Source: SKVR01 sp964453995 (GTDB lineage: Bacteria; Bacteroidota; Bacteroidia; Bacteroidales; UBA7960). Taken from it: DNA of 64,000 nucleotides. Of the stretch, positions 53,577 through 62,817 are shown one piece after another (position 1 is the stretch's first letter; each line of letters starts with the position of its first letter). The DNA lies in NCBI GenBank assembly GCA_964453995.1, contig CAYVQC010000003.1, forward strand, positions 1 to 64,000, in the 5' to 3' direction. The notes under the pieces were generated by a model. It did not search any database, was not told the DNA's origin, and saw only the letters and a list, made by a program, of their open reading frames with translations. A program made the translations under genes and the position numbers.

Positions 53577-56351
53577 TTATCTTTCTATAGGCAAAAGCAT
53601 ATACTCAGCCTCAATTGTATTTTTAAATATGCTGTACTTTTCAAACAGAAGCGGCATCAGGTTTTTAGCCTCTTCGTCATTTTTAAACCTGATCAGTCTG
53701 TCCATAAGTCTTGCTGTTGCATGAACCTGTGAGGCTCCTATATTCCCCGAAAGCCCCTTTACGGTAAGTACAATTCTCTTAAATTCATTGTTATCATTCA
53801 TTTCAATAGCTGAAAGCGATTGGGTATAAATTGTTTCCATATCATCAATGAAGGATTCGAACAAAATATTCACATTGAAATTGTTAAGCTCCGCCTGCCT
53901 GATAATAAGATTGAGAGTTTTTTTGTTAACAACAGGTTTTTTTTCGATATCATCTACACTGAGGTTTTCCCGGGTTTGCACTGCGGTAACCATTTCTCTT
54001 TTTGACAGGTGCATTCGCACTTTTTCAAACAATTCACTTGCCTTTACCGGCTTTATAATGCAATCATCGAATCCTTTTTCGCGGTAGTTGTTATTGTGAG
54101 CAAATGATTCGTCGGCAGTAAGAACAATAATCGGCGGAATGCTTTCAAAGTCTTTTTTCAGGATTCTGAGCGCGGTAAGACCATCCATTACAGGCATAAA
54201 GTGATCCATAAGAATGATGTCGTAATGTATTTTTGCAAATATATCAAATGCATTTACGGTAGTTTCCCTGAACATTTCTACGGCCTGCTTACCATTGGAA
54301 GCAACAGCAACCTTACAGCCCATGTCTTCCAGGATCAGTTTGATCACCTTTTGGTTAACAACCATATCCTCTACCAACAATACCGAGCACTCGGGCAGTT
54401 CTCTTTTTTCTTGCTTCTTGTCTGCAGGTTGTAATTCTTTCATACCGGATGTATCCAGGGCGATAACAGGTACAGAAAACCAGAAGGTAGCCCCTTTATT
54501 GCGCCCTCCGCTTTTCACGCCGATCTTTCCACCCATCAGCTCTACCAGCTGGCTGCAGATGGCCAACCCCAGGCCGGTACCTTTCGCATTGGCTCCGTTT
54601 TCCAGCTGAGAAAAATCTTTAAAAAGCTGTGATTTCTCATCCCTGGCAATACCAGCGCCTGTATCTGTAACCTCCACGAGCATTGTAATTCCTTCGGCAT
54701 CATTGGGAGTAAAGGAAAGTTGAAGCTCTACAAAGCCCTTTTCAGTGAATTTTATTGCATTGGAGAGAAAATTGGAAATTACCTGGGTAATTTTATTTTC
54801 ATCGGCGAGGACCTGGGCAGGAAAATCATCCTGCACAGCATACCTGAAATTTATTTTCTTCTCTAAAGCGGCTGGCGTAAAAAAGGTGTGAAGATTATGT
54901 ACAATTTTGGGCATAGCACATGCAACAGGCTTTACCTTCATCATACCTGATTCTATCTTTGAAAAGTCAAGTACATCATTGAGTAGTGCGAGCAAACTGT
55001 TGGATGCGGTCTTCAGGGATTCAATATAGTCTTGTTGTGTGTCATCAAGAGAGGTTCTTTCAAGCAAATGCAACAGCCCGGTAATTCCACTTACAGGATT
55101 CCTGATTTCATGGCTCAACCTTGCAAAGAAGCGTTGTTTGAGTTCTGCCGTTTGGCGCGCCACTTCCACGTCCTGACGAAGTTTTTCATTGTTCTTCTGC
55201 CAGGAAACATCCTGAATGGTAAGAATCATACGGGAAGGCTCTCCTGTCGCATCAAACTTTATTTTTCCAACAGAATGTATGTGCCTGATGTTTTTCTGCC
55301 TGTCAATGATCCGGTAATTGATTGTAAAATCAGCTTTTTTATTCTTAATAGCGTAATTAAGAATATTCTGGTACCTACCTCTGTCATCGGGATGGATCAA
55401 ACCGGAAAGTTGCTGATGATCAAACCGGGAGATGATCTGCTGATCGTCAATATCAAGAATGGAAAAGAAAAGCTCATTGTACACAAATTTCTTTTCTCTG
55501 AAAAAGATGTCACAGCATCCCAGCCGGGCTATATTTTGGGTTTCGGATAGTTTATCCTGACTCATCAGCAGTTCCTGGTAAATATTCTTACTCTCGGTAA
55601 TGTCAGCCATTACCATGGTAATGCCCCCCATTGCACCATTTACTCCTTTACGATGTGTAAGTTTTGCATTGAACCACAGCAGTTTATTATCTTCCTCAAG
55701 GCTAAATTCAATAGATTGGGGAGTCTTATAATCACTGACCCATTTGATAGTTTCCATCAGTTTCCTGGCGGGTTCTGATGGAAATACCTCGGTAACGTTT
55801 TTCCCTTCTATTTCTTTAATACCAAGAATCTGTAATCTGTGTGCTTTTTCTGTATGATCGGAGATAATTGTTCCATTGGCATCAAGGCTAAACACATGAT
55901 CATCAATGGATTCTATAGTAGTACGAAGCATCTCTTTGGCACGAAACAACTCCTGCTTGGTTCTATGCCTGTGAATGGCGATATGAATGGCAGAAGATAA
56001 AACCCTTTCATCAAATGGCTTGATGAGAAAACCATGTGGCTCTGTTTTCATAAGACGATTCAGCGTATTTTCATCAGAGCTCGCTGTAAGATAAACTACG
56101 GGAATATCGAGAGTCCGGGTAATGATTTCCACGGTTTCAATTCCATCAATTTCTCCATCAATCATCACATCCATAAGAATGAGATCCGGGCGATGCTTGT
56201 TTGCCATTTCGATTGCTTCAGAACCACTACGGGCTTTGGCACAAACAGTACAACCCATTTCTTCCAGTTTGATTTGTATAAAACTGGATATTATGGCGTC
56301 ATCCTCAACGATTAATACTTTTTTTTCCAACATAGCATTAGTATGATCCAT
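53577..56351 (-). CDS. REC-PAS-PAS-kinase-REC-HPt hybrid protein with His-less HPt
   Basis: This 924-residue soluble multi-domain kinase has the order: receiver 1 (about 8-125; VEDDAIISS, LILMDVMIDGEIDG), PAS (about 145-260), PAS (about 275-395), HisKA with intact H414 (RLSHEIRNPVSG), HATPase (about 515-640; QVISNFLSNAIKF, DTGAGIARDE, GTGLGLAI), receiver 2 (about 655-790; VLLVEDMVVNQK, IILMDHFMPVMDG) and HPt-like helices (about 805-915). In the HPt the histidine position is L862 (IVLTVKGLSGNIG; codon at 53766-53768). The second PAS and core resemble those of the 1230-residue protein at 38912-42604, so the two are paralogues with opposite losses. A stand-alone HPt gene lies directly upstream. 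Confidence 0.9.
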   Translation of the reverse strand: MDHTNAMLEKKVLIVEDDAIISSFIQIKLEEMGCTVCAKARSGSEAIEMANKHRPDLILMDVMIDGEIDGIETVEIITRTLDIPVVYLTASSDENTLNRLMKTEPHGFLIKPFDERVLSSAIHIAIHRHRTKQELFRAKEMLRTTIESIDDHVFSLDANGTIISDHTEKAHRLQILGIKEIEGKNVTEVFPSEPARKLMETIKWVSDYKTPQSIEFSLEEDNKLLWFNAKLTHRKGVNGAMGGITMVMADITESKNIYQELLMSQDKLSETQNIARLGCCDIFFREKKFVYNELFFSILDIDDQQIISRFDHQQLSGLIHPDDRGRYQNILNYAIKNKKADFTINYRIIDRQKNIRHIHSVGKIKFDATGEPSRMILTIQDVSWQKNNEKLRQDVEVARQTAELKQRFFARLSHEIRNPVSGITGLLHLLERTSLDDTQQDYIESLKTASNSLLALLNDVLDFSKIESGMMKVKPVACAMPKIVHNLHTFFTPAALEKKINFRYAVQDDFPAQVLADENKITQVISNFLSNAIKFTEKGFVELQLSFTPNDAEGITMLVEVTDTGAGIARDEKSQLFKDFSQLENGANAKGTGLGLAICSQLVELMGGKIGVKSGGRNKGATFWFSVPVIALDTSGMKELQPADKKQEKRELPECSVLLVEDMVVNQKVIKLILEDMGCKVAVASNGKQAVEMFRETTVNAFDIFAKIHYDIILMDHFMPVMDGLTALRILKKDFESIPPIIVLTADESFAHNNNYREKGFDDCIIKPVKASELFEKVRMHLSKREMVTAVQTRENLSVDDIEKKPVVNKKTLNLIIRQAELNNFNVNILFESFIDDMETIYTQSLSAIEMNDNNEFKRIVLTVKGLSGNIGASQVHATARLMDRLIRFKNDEEAKNLMPLLFEKYSIFKNTIEAEYMLLPIER

Positions 56352-56394
56352 TTACCCTCCTAAAAACTAACAGAGTCCCTAAATACTTGAATTA

Positions 56395-56772
56395 TTACAT
56401 TTTTTTGAGCAGTTGCAGCAACTCATCGTATGTGCTTTGAATTGCGCCGGCAATCAGAAAGGCTTCATCCGTTTTTCCTGCCTTAATTGCATTTTCCGTA
56501 TCAGATGCCATTTGCTTGAGCCTGAAGGCACCAATAGATCCGGAGATTCCTGATAATGAATGCGAAGCAACACGGAGCAATTCGGTATCTTTACTTTTTC
56601 GTGCACGTGTAATCTCTTCCATAAGCTTATCTGCTTCTGGCTCAAAGGAGTCGATGATGTCTTGTATCACTTCAGGACTTCCCTCCGAATATTCGTGGAG
56701 CATCTGCATAGTTTCATCATCAAGCATTTCAAGATGTTTGTAATTATCTTTTATTTGATTTTGCTGATTCAT
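56395..56772 (-). CDS. Stand-alone HPt protein in the chemosensory locus
   Basis: This protein has 125 residues from the ATG at 56772; the frame is open to 56829. It is a helical HPt domain with phospho-accepting H71 in ASHSLSGISGSIGA. The residue two after the usual HxLKG Leu is Ser instead of Lys. It lies between the chemoreceptor and the hybrid kinase whose own HPt has lost its histidine, so it is the likely replacement. Length fits a free HPt. The 102-base gap before it holds the chemoreceptor terminator. Confidence 0.88.
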   Translation of the reverse strand: MNQQNQIKDNYKHLEMLDDETMQMLHEYSEGSPEVIQDIIDSFEPEADKLMEEITRARKSKDTELLRVASHSLSGISGSIGAFRLKQMASDTENAIKAGKTDEAFLIAGAIQSTYDELLQLLKKM

Positions 56773-56888
56773 GAGATTTTTTTTGTTTGATTTTGTTTTT
56801 GGCAAACCTCTGGTTTTGAAAATAAACATGGTTTATAAATAATAAACAAAATAATACTGTAAAAGCCTTTGGAAAAGCAGAAAAAATG

Positions 56889-56913
56889 CCGGGGAAAAGA
56901 TCCGTTTCCCCGG
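56889..56913 (-). terminator. Terminator after the chemoreceptor gene
   Basis: CCGGGGAAA at 56889-56897 pairs with TTTCCCCGG at 56905-56913 around a 7-base loop, with further pairing outward. On the minus strand the stem is followed by a U-rich tail. It lies between the receptor stop (56932) and the HPt gene, so downstream genes may be expressed at a lower level than the receptor. Confidence 0.8.
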
Positions 56914-56931
56914 TCATTTTACAATATTTCA

Positions 56932-59028
56932 TTAAAATCTTTCGTATTCATCATCTTTTACACCACCCATTTCCAGTTTAACACCGCCCGACTTGTGGTT
57001 GCCATTGCCATTGCTCTTGTTTCCATTTGATTCGAAGGTTTTGGCAGTAGTAGTAGAAGTAAATGTATTAGCAGGCTTTACAACAGCTTTTTTAGTGGCT
57101 GAAGCGGCTTTTCTCTTAGCAGTTTCTTTATCGAGTCTGAAGTAAGAAACCATTTCAAGAAGCTGATCGGCCTGGCTGGAAAGCTCTTCGCTACTGGTAG
57201 CCATTTCTTCGCTGGCAGCAGCATTTTGTTGTGTAACCTGGTTTAATTGCTGTATAGCAGAGTTTACCTGTTCGGCACCAGAATTCTGCTCGATACTGGC
57301 AGCGGCAATTTCCTGTACCAGCTGAGCAGTTTTATTGATCTCAGGGATAAGAGATTGCAGGAGCGAACCAGCCTTTTCGGTTACATCCACACTTTTATTG
57401 GCTAGGGCGTTGATCTCATCGGCGGCCACCTTGCTGTTTTCGGCCAGTTTCCTTACCTCGGCAGCAACAACAGCAAAACCTTTTCCGTGCTCACCGGCGC
57501 GAGCGGCTTCTACCGCAGCATTCAGGGCAAGGATATTGGTTTGGCGGGAAATTTCACCAATGATAGAAATTTTTGAGGCAATCGTTCTGATAGATTCCAG
57601 GCTTTCGCTGGATGCTCTGCCTACCTCGGTAACACCTTCTGACACTTTTCCGGAAATTTTCTCTCCTTCGCGGGCATTATCGGTATTTTGCTGAATATTG
57701 GCAGCCATTTCTTCCATAGAAGAACTAACCTCTTCGGCAGAGGAGGCCTGTTCGGTACTACCCTGGCTCATTTCCTGCGCGGTAGAAGACATTTGCTGGC
57801 TGGCTGAAGCAATATTGTCAGATCCGGCAACAACATTGCCAATCACATCGCGCAATTTTTCTATCATTCGTTGCATGGCATTGGCAAGCTGACCAATTTC
57901 ATCTTTTTGCTCGAGCAGGCTTCTGTCTATGTTAATACTAAGATCACCATCGGCCACTGTTTCGGCTACTTTTACTCCTCTTACCACACCGGAAGTTACC
58001 AGCCTGGTAATAATAAATCCAAGAATAACGGCAATGATGATCCCGATAATAATACCTCCTACCATCATGGCATTGCTGGCGGTAATAGTAGTATCACCCT
58101 GCTGTGATCCCAGCTCAGCGTCTTTGATGTTCAATTCCTTCAGTTGTGCGAAGTTTGCCATCGCTTTGCTGTGAGCGGGGTTTGATTCCTCAGCAATTAG
58201 GGTACTCATTTCCTGAAATGCCTGCACTGCTCTTTGTGCTTCGCGATTGATTATAGCAAAATAATTAAAAACGTTTTCTGCTGCTGGCACCATTACATCG
58301 AGGTAATGCCTGAAAGCCGCATCGCGGTTTCCCTGCCGGATAAGCTGCTTAATACGGTGTACTGCTTCATGGAAAGTGTCGTGATGCACCATCATATCCC
58401 TCATGTTGCGGTTGATTTCGGGATTATTGGTTTTAAAATCGGGAAGCCATTGCCCAAAATTACACCGGGTTGCATCTTCGCCCCCATCAAAGGCACGCAA
58501 AGTTTGGATGGCATTTACCGTTTGTACCTGTAATGCATAATGATCTTTCATGAATTCTTCCAGGTCGCGGTTGATCCTCATGGGATTGAGCAGATCTGTA
58601 CTAATCAGTTCCTGGTGACGTTTATCAACCTGTTGAATATTAATGTTTCTCCATACCTCAATTTCCTGAAGCAGTGTGCGGTAAAGCTCCGCTTCTTCTT
58701 CAGACTGATCGAGGACAGCATACATTTCGCTGTATTCTATATATTCTGCTCTGGCATCAGCAATACTCTGAAGTATTACATTTCTGTCTTCAAATGTAAG
58801 CTGGTTGTCGAGTAGCATCTTGTAGCCGGCCTGCACCCTTTCAAGGTTAGCTTCCATTTCTCCCAGATACTGTACTGACGGCAAATTATTATCAGATACC
58901 TGGTGAAAGGTACCTCCAACATTTCGCAGGCCTATAAGCCCTATAACTCCAATGATTACTGCAATTAATACCACCGACAAAAAACCCGCCAGTATCTTGG
59001 TTCCTGTTTTTAAATCTCTGAATTTCAT
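56932..59028 (-). CDS. Methyl-accepting chemotaxis protein with a periplasmic CZB-type zinc-binding segment
   Basis: This 698-residue transmembrane receptor has a membrane helix at about 11-35, a periplasmic four-helix region at 36-320, a second helix at about 320-345, HAMP at about 345-400 and a signalling domain to about 640. The conserved tip reads ISRQTNILALNAAVEAARAG. The periplasmic part contains C189-N-F-G-Q-W (CZB motif) with H216, H220 and H224 behind it and H163 as a possible additional ligand, so it should bind zinc or sense a zinc-reactive oxidant. A long flexible Lys/Ser/Asn linker ends in DDEYERF, an acidic-aromatic tail of the kind used to tether CheR or CheB. cheW lies upstream. 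Confidence 0.92.
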   Translation of the reverse strand: MKFRDLKTGTKILAGFLSVVLIAVIIGVIGLIGLRNVGGTFHQVSDNNLPSVQYLGEMEANLERVQAGYKMLLDNQLTFEDRNVILQSIADARAEYIEYSEMYAVLDQSEEEAELYRTLLQEIEVWRNINIQQVDKRHQELISTDLLNPMRINRDLEEFMKDHYALQVQTVNAIQTLRAFDGGEDATRCNFGQWLPDFKTNNPEINRNMRDMMVHHDTFHEAVHRIKQLIRQGNRDAAFRHYLDVMVPAAENVFNYFAIINREAQRAVQAFQEMSTLIAEESNPAHSKAMANFAQLKELNIKDAELGSQQGDTTITASNAMMVGGIIIGIIIAVILGFIITRLVTSGVVRGVKVAETVADGDLSINIDRSLLEQKDEIGQLANAMQRMIEKLRDVIGNVVAGSDNIASASQQMSSTAQEMSQGSTEQASSAEEVSSSMEEMAANIQQNTDNAREGEKISGKVSEGVTEVGRASSESLESIRTIASKISIIGEISRQTNILALNAAVEAARAGEHGKGFAVVAAEVRKLAENSKVAADEINALANKSVDVTEKAGSLLQSLIPEINKTAQLVQEIAAASIEQNSGAEQVNSAIQQLNQVTQQNAAASEEMATSSEELSSQADQLLEMVSYFRLDKETAKRKAASATKKAVVKPANTFTSTTTAKTFESNGNKSNGNGNHKSGGVKLEMGGVKDDEYERF

Positions 59029-59101
59029 ATTTCCCTGATTGTTTAAGATTAAAATAATTTATTTTGCCTTTCTTGTAAAAGAAATCGATAAATAGCGGCC
59101 T

Positions 59102-59147
59102 GCAAACGGCTCCTGCAATTCCTTTTCCCTGAAGCAGGGTCGTTTGC
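59102..59147. other. Stacked hairpin between cheW and the chemoreceptor gene
   Basis: GCAAACG at 59102-59108 pairs with CGTTTGC at 59141-59147, and inside it CCTGC at 59112-59116 pairs with GCAGG at 59134-59138. It has no U-run, so it is not a typical terminator; it may stabilise or process the polycistronic mRNA. Confidence 0.4.
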
Positions 59148-59159
59148 CGGCCCGGATTG

Positions 59160-59684
59160 TTAATTTACCTCTTCCCCCGATACTTCTATCTGCGATTTGG
59201 TGGCTGAATCTGCAACGGTGACAAGTTCATCGGCAGAGAATACTTTGTCAACATTAAGGACCATTATAAAATTTTCATCCATTTTCACCATTCCATGCAG
59301 GTATTCGGGGTTGAATTTGCTACCAATGGTAGGCGGTGCTTCAATATCGGCATCTGTGAGTTCAAGAACTTCTTCTACAGAATCTACAAGAGCTCCCAGG
59401 GTAAGGGGTTCACCCTCCATAACCACATTCAAGACTACGATACAGGTATCGATGGTATCCTCCTTTTGAGGCAAACCAAATTTGATGCGTGTATCGAGTA
59501 CAGGCAGCACGCTCCCCCTGAGGTTGATTACACCCCTCATATAAGAAGGTGCCCGCGGCACCCGGGTTATGGGTCGAAGCTCCAGAATTTCAAGCACTTT
59601 ACTTACATCAGCAGCAAACATCTCCTCTCCCAGTTGAAAAGACAGGTAGGATTTGAGAGAACTGCTGGTTTTAGAATCACTCAT
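59160..59684 (-). CDS. cheW: CheW coupling protein
   Basis: This 174-residue CheW covers one full domain (about 10-155) with YLSFQLGEEMFAADVSKVLEI, ITRVPRAPSYMRGVINLRGS and the second-subdomain strand ALVDSVEEVLEL. It links receptors to CheA. A C-terminal tail of about 20 residues follows. It is flanked by the receptor gene (131-base gap) and cheA (136-base gap). Confidence 0.95.
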   Translation of the reverse strand: MSDSKTSSSLKSYLSFQLGEEMFAADVSKVLEILELRPITRVPRAPSYMRGVINLRGSVLPVLDTRIKFGLPQKEDTIDTCIVVLNVVMEGEPLTLGALVDSVEEVLELTDADIEAPPTIGSKFNPEYLHGMVKMDENFIMVLNVDKVFSADELVTVADSATKSQIEVSGEEVN

Positions 59685-59820
59685 ATTTGCTTCAGTTTAA
59701 AATTTATAAATTGATGAATTACTTTTTTTATTCCGTTAAAATTTACTTTTCAATGAGGACCGGATATAAACAACCGGCAATTATTATTAATCTGTGGTGT
59801 CCAATTAGAAAAGGGGTGTT

Positions 59821-61950
59821 TTAAGCCACTTCTTCCGCTTTTTGGTTCATGTTTTTGTAAAACCTTTCTCTTTTCGTAAGGGTTTCCCTATCGAAAGTGC
59901 TTATGATCTTTGCCGGATCAAGCACCAGTGCTATAGTGCCGTCTCCCAGAATGGTTGCTCCTGACACGATTTCCTGGTCTTTAAACATGCGCCCAAGAGG
60001 TTTCAACACAGCCTGGTATTCACCCACTACCATATCCACAGAAAGGCCTACCTTATAGTCATCATGGTTCACCCTGATAATCTGGTGGACTTTGGGAGCA
60101 TTTTCAGTGATATTGAATTCATTTCTCAGATTGATGAAAGGTACCTGTTGACCATCAAGAACCAGCTTGTTGTTAAAAATTTTCTGAAGTTTATGATCTG
60201 ATACTTCGAAACATTTATCTACAGAAGAAAGAGGTAATACAAAACTTGTACTGTTGATTTTCACCAGCAAGCCGTCAATAATAGAAAGAGTAAGAGGCAA
60301 TTTTATAGTCAGTGTAGAGCCTACTCCCAATTGCGATTCAATTTCAACCTCTCCCCTGATATCAGAGATCTTTTTTACCACCACATCCAGCCCCACACCA
60401 CGACCCGATACTTCTGTTACTTTGGCGGCAGTAGAAAATCCTGGCAGAAATATCAGATTCAATAGTTCTTTGTAGGAAAGATTGGATTCGGGAGAAATAA
60501 ATCCCCGTGCCACAGCTTTTTGCCTTATTTTCTCTACATCAATTCCACGACCATCGTCTTTGATCTGTAAATACACATTTGTACCGGAATAATATGCCTT
60601 AAGAATGATCTTACCCGTACGGTGTTTCCCTTTTGCGAGTCTCTCTTCAACACTCTCAATCCCGTGATCAATGGCATTGCGAAAGATATGCATCAAGGGG
60701 TCAGTAAGCCCCTCAATGATGCTCTTATCCAATTCGGTTTCAGTACCTTCGGCAATAAACTGGATTTCTTTGTTGAGTTCATTGGAAAGGTCTCTGACCA
60801 GGCGCTTGAAGCGCGTCATGATGGTTTCAATGGGAATAAGGCAGATCTCAAAAGTATTGTCGCGCAACTGGCGTGAAATCTTTTCAATGTTTTCGGCAAT
60901 TGCAGAAAGCTCGGGCAGGTTTTGATTTTCGGCCAAAAGACTCAGACTGGCCTGCGTAGTAACCAACTCGCTCACAAGGTTCATCAGATTGTCTAGTTTA
61001 TCTGAGGAAACCCTGATATTGTTGATTTGGGTCATTTTTACGTGGGCTTTATCATCTTCTTTGAGCAGCTTTGCATCTTCAAAAATATCTTTAGATGAAG
61101 AAAGCCTGACCTTAGCTTTGAGCTTTTCAATGTCTGTTGGTGACTCGCTTTGCATAATTTCGCCGGCAATTTCAGTAAAGCAAGATTGCTTTAGCAGATT
61201 GCCTTCGGCAAGTTTATGGATGGAAAGATCGCAGGTATCTTCAACGAAAATGAAGACATCTTTGATATCATCAACAGATTTGTTTGTTGCCAGGAAAACC
61301 TCCCAGCAGAAGTAGCACTTTTCAGCATCCAGGTCATCAATACCAGGGAGACGGTAGGTTCTGAGGTAGGTTTTGCAGTGCCCAAGGGATTGTAATTCAT
61401 CTATAAGCAACAGCGGATTGGTACCGTTTTGAAAGATCTCTTCATGGGGGGTCACTACAATAAAATAGGTAGGCACCTTGTCGTATATGACAGATTTGTC
61501 GATTGTGCATCCATCGTCAGAAGGCCCACTTTCAGGATTAGCCTCCTGATTGTCAGGCGCTTGCTTATCACCCATACCAATAACCTGGTGAATGCGTGAA
61601 AGCAACAGCTTGTGGTTGCTGTAGCCGGCGGCATTGAGTTGTTCGCCATTTTCGAGCAATAGCTTCAGATGGTCTACAGCAGCCAGGGTGATATCCAGAA
61701 TTTCGCGGTTTACCGTTAGCTCATCATTGCGGATCAGATCATAGACAGTCTCCAGCTCGTGGGTAAAACCATCCATTTTAGCAAAACCAAACATGGAGCT
61801 TCCACCTTTGAGAGAATGCATTACCCTGAATACCTCTTCAATGATCTTTTTATCGCGCGGGTTTTCCTCCAGGGAAAGAAGTACCTCTTCGAGGTTATTG
61901 ATAAGATCAGAGGCTTCTTCGAGAAATTTCTTTTTGAACTGTTCCATCAT
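59821..61950 (-). CDS. cheA: Chemotaxis histidine kinase CheA
   Basis: This 709-residue CheA has P1 with H45 (RVMHSLKGGSSMFG), a P2-like response-regulator-binding region (about 130-280), a P3 dimerisation domain (about 305-370), a P4 ATPase (MHIFRNAIDHGIE, DDGRGID, GRGVGLDVV) and a P5 CheW-like domain (about 560-690; LLVKINSTSFVLPLSSVDKC). All catalytic residues are present. It overlaps the downstream-strand CheY gene by 4 bases, so CheY and CheA are translationally coupled. It should feed the two CheY proteins and CheB. Confidence 0.96.
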   Translation of the reverse strand: MMEQFKKKFLEEASDLINNLEEVLLSLEENPRDKKIIEEVFRVMHSLKGGSSMFGFAKMDGFTHELETVYDLIRNDELTVNREILDITLAAVDHLKLLLENGEQLNAAGYSNHKLLLSRIHQVIGMGDKQAPDNQEANPESGPSDDGCTIDKSVIYDKVPTYFIVVTPHEEIFQNGTNPLLLIDELQSLGHCKTYLRTYRLPGIDDLDAEKCYFCWEVFLATNKSVDDIKDVFIFVEDTCDLSIHKLAEGNLLKQSCFTEIAGEIMQSESPTDIEKLKAKVRLSSSKDIFEDAKLLKEDDKAHVKMTQINNIRVSSDKLDNLMNLVSELVTTQASLSLLAENQNLPELSAIAENIEKISRQLRDNTFEICLIPIETIMTRFKRLVRDLSNELNKEIQFIAEGTETELDKSIIEGLTDPLMHIFRNAIDHGIESVEERLAKGKHRTGKIILKAYYSGTNVYLQIKDDGRGIDVEKIRQKAVARGFISPESNLSYKELLNLIFLPGFSTAAKVTEVSGRGVGLDVVVKKISDIRGEVEIESQLGVGSTLTIKLPLTLSIIDGLLVKINSTSFVLPLSSVDKCFEVSDHKLQKIFNNKLVLDGQQVPFINLRNEFNITENAPKVHQIIRVNHDDYKVGLSVDMVVGEYQAVLKPLGRMFKDQEIVSGATILGDGTIALVLDPAKIISTFDRETLTKRERFYKNMNQKAEEVA

Positions 61951-62312
61951 CTAACTACTTTACTTATGGCTGCCAGCAATTTTTCGGGCACAAAAGGCTT
62001 TACGATCCAGCCGGTTGCGCCGGCTTCCTTGGCTTCCATTTTTTTTGCCTGCTGCGATTCGGTGGTCAAGAACAGGATGGGCACATACCTGTAATCATCC
62101 TTGTTTCGAATTTCCTTTATCAGCGAAATTCCATCCATCACAGGCATATGAAGATCGGTAACCACCAGATCAACTTTATCCCCATTAAAAAATTTCAGGG
62201 CATCCTGCCCGTCAACAGCCGAAAGAACCCGGTGACCTGCGTTGGACAAGGTAAAACCAACTACTTCCCTGATGCTTTCCGAGTCATCCACAATTACAAT
62301 CGTTTTTTCCAT
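61947..62312 (-). CDS. cheY: CheY-like response regulator 1
   Basis: This 121-residue single receiver has VDDSESIREVV (acidic pair), phospho-Asp in VVTDLHMPVMDG, T in FLTTES and Lys in IVKPF. It overlaps the cheA start by 4 bases, which makes it the probable immediate partner of CheA. It is nearly superimposable on the next gene (62391-62756), with identical VDDSESIREVV and AGATGWIVKPF blocks, so the two arose by tandem duplication. Confidence 0.95.
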   Translation of the reverse strand: MEKTIVIVDDSESIREVVGFTLSNAGHRVLSAVDGQDALKFFNGDKVDLVVTDLHMPVMDGISLIKEIRNKDDYRYVPILFLTTESQQAKKMEAKEAGATGWIVKPFVPEKLLAAISKVVR

Positions 62313-62390
62313 TCTGTATTGGTATTTTTTTGGTGCTTCAATATTTTTTTCAATTCATACTACCCTACCTTTTGTAAAATTCCCCGCATA

Positions 62391-62756
62391 TTATTTCACA
62401 ATCCGGCCAATGGCAGCAATAAGCTTTTCAGGCATAAAAGGCTTTACAATCCAGCCCGTTGCGCCGGCATTTTTTGCTTCCATCTTGATGCTTTGCTGCG
62501 ATTCTGTGGTGAGATAAAGGATGGGAGTGTATTTATAGGTATTCATTTGTCTGATCTCGCGGATCAGACCCAGTCCATCCATATTGGGCATATGCAAGTC
62601 GGTAAGTACCATGTCGAGTTGCCGGCCATCCAGGTATTGGAGTGCATCTTTGCCATCTTTGGCAGCCAATACTTTGTATCCTGCATTTTCCAGGGTAAAA
62701 ATTACTACTTCTCTGATACTTTCTGAATCATCAACAATGAGTATAGTTTTATCCAT
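62391..62756 (-). CDS. CheY-like response regulator 2
   Basis: This 121-residue receiver is paralogous to its neighbour (VDDSESIREVV, VLTDLHMPNMDG, YLTTESQQSIKMEAK, WIVKPFMPEKL). All phosphorylation residues are present. Surface differences around the second helix (LGLIREIRQMNT against ISLIKEIRNKDD) may give different targets. It lies 78 bases upstream of CheY 1 and 61 bases after the STAS gene. Confidence 0.94.
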   Translation of the reverse strand: MDKTILIVDDSESIREVVIFTLENAGYKVLAAKDGKDALQYLDGRQLDMVLTDLHMPNMDGLGLIREIRQMNTYKYTPILYLTTESQQSIKMEAKNAGATGWIVKPFMPEKLIAAIGRIVK

Positions 62757-62817
62757 AAAAACATTTCTGGTTCAACAAGTTTTACAATATTGTACTCTCT
62801 CGGGTTTGCAGTCCTGC

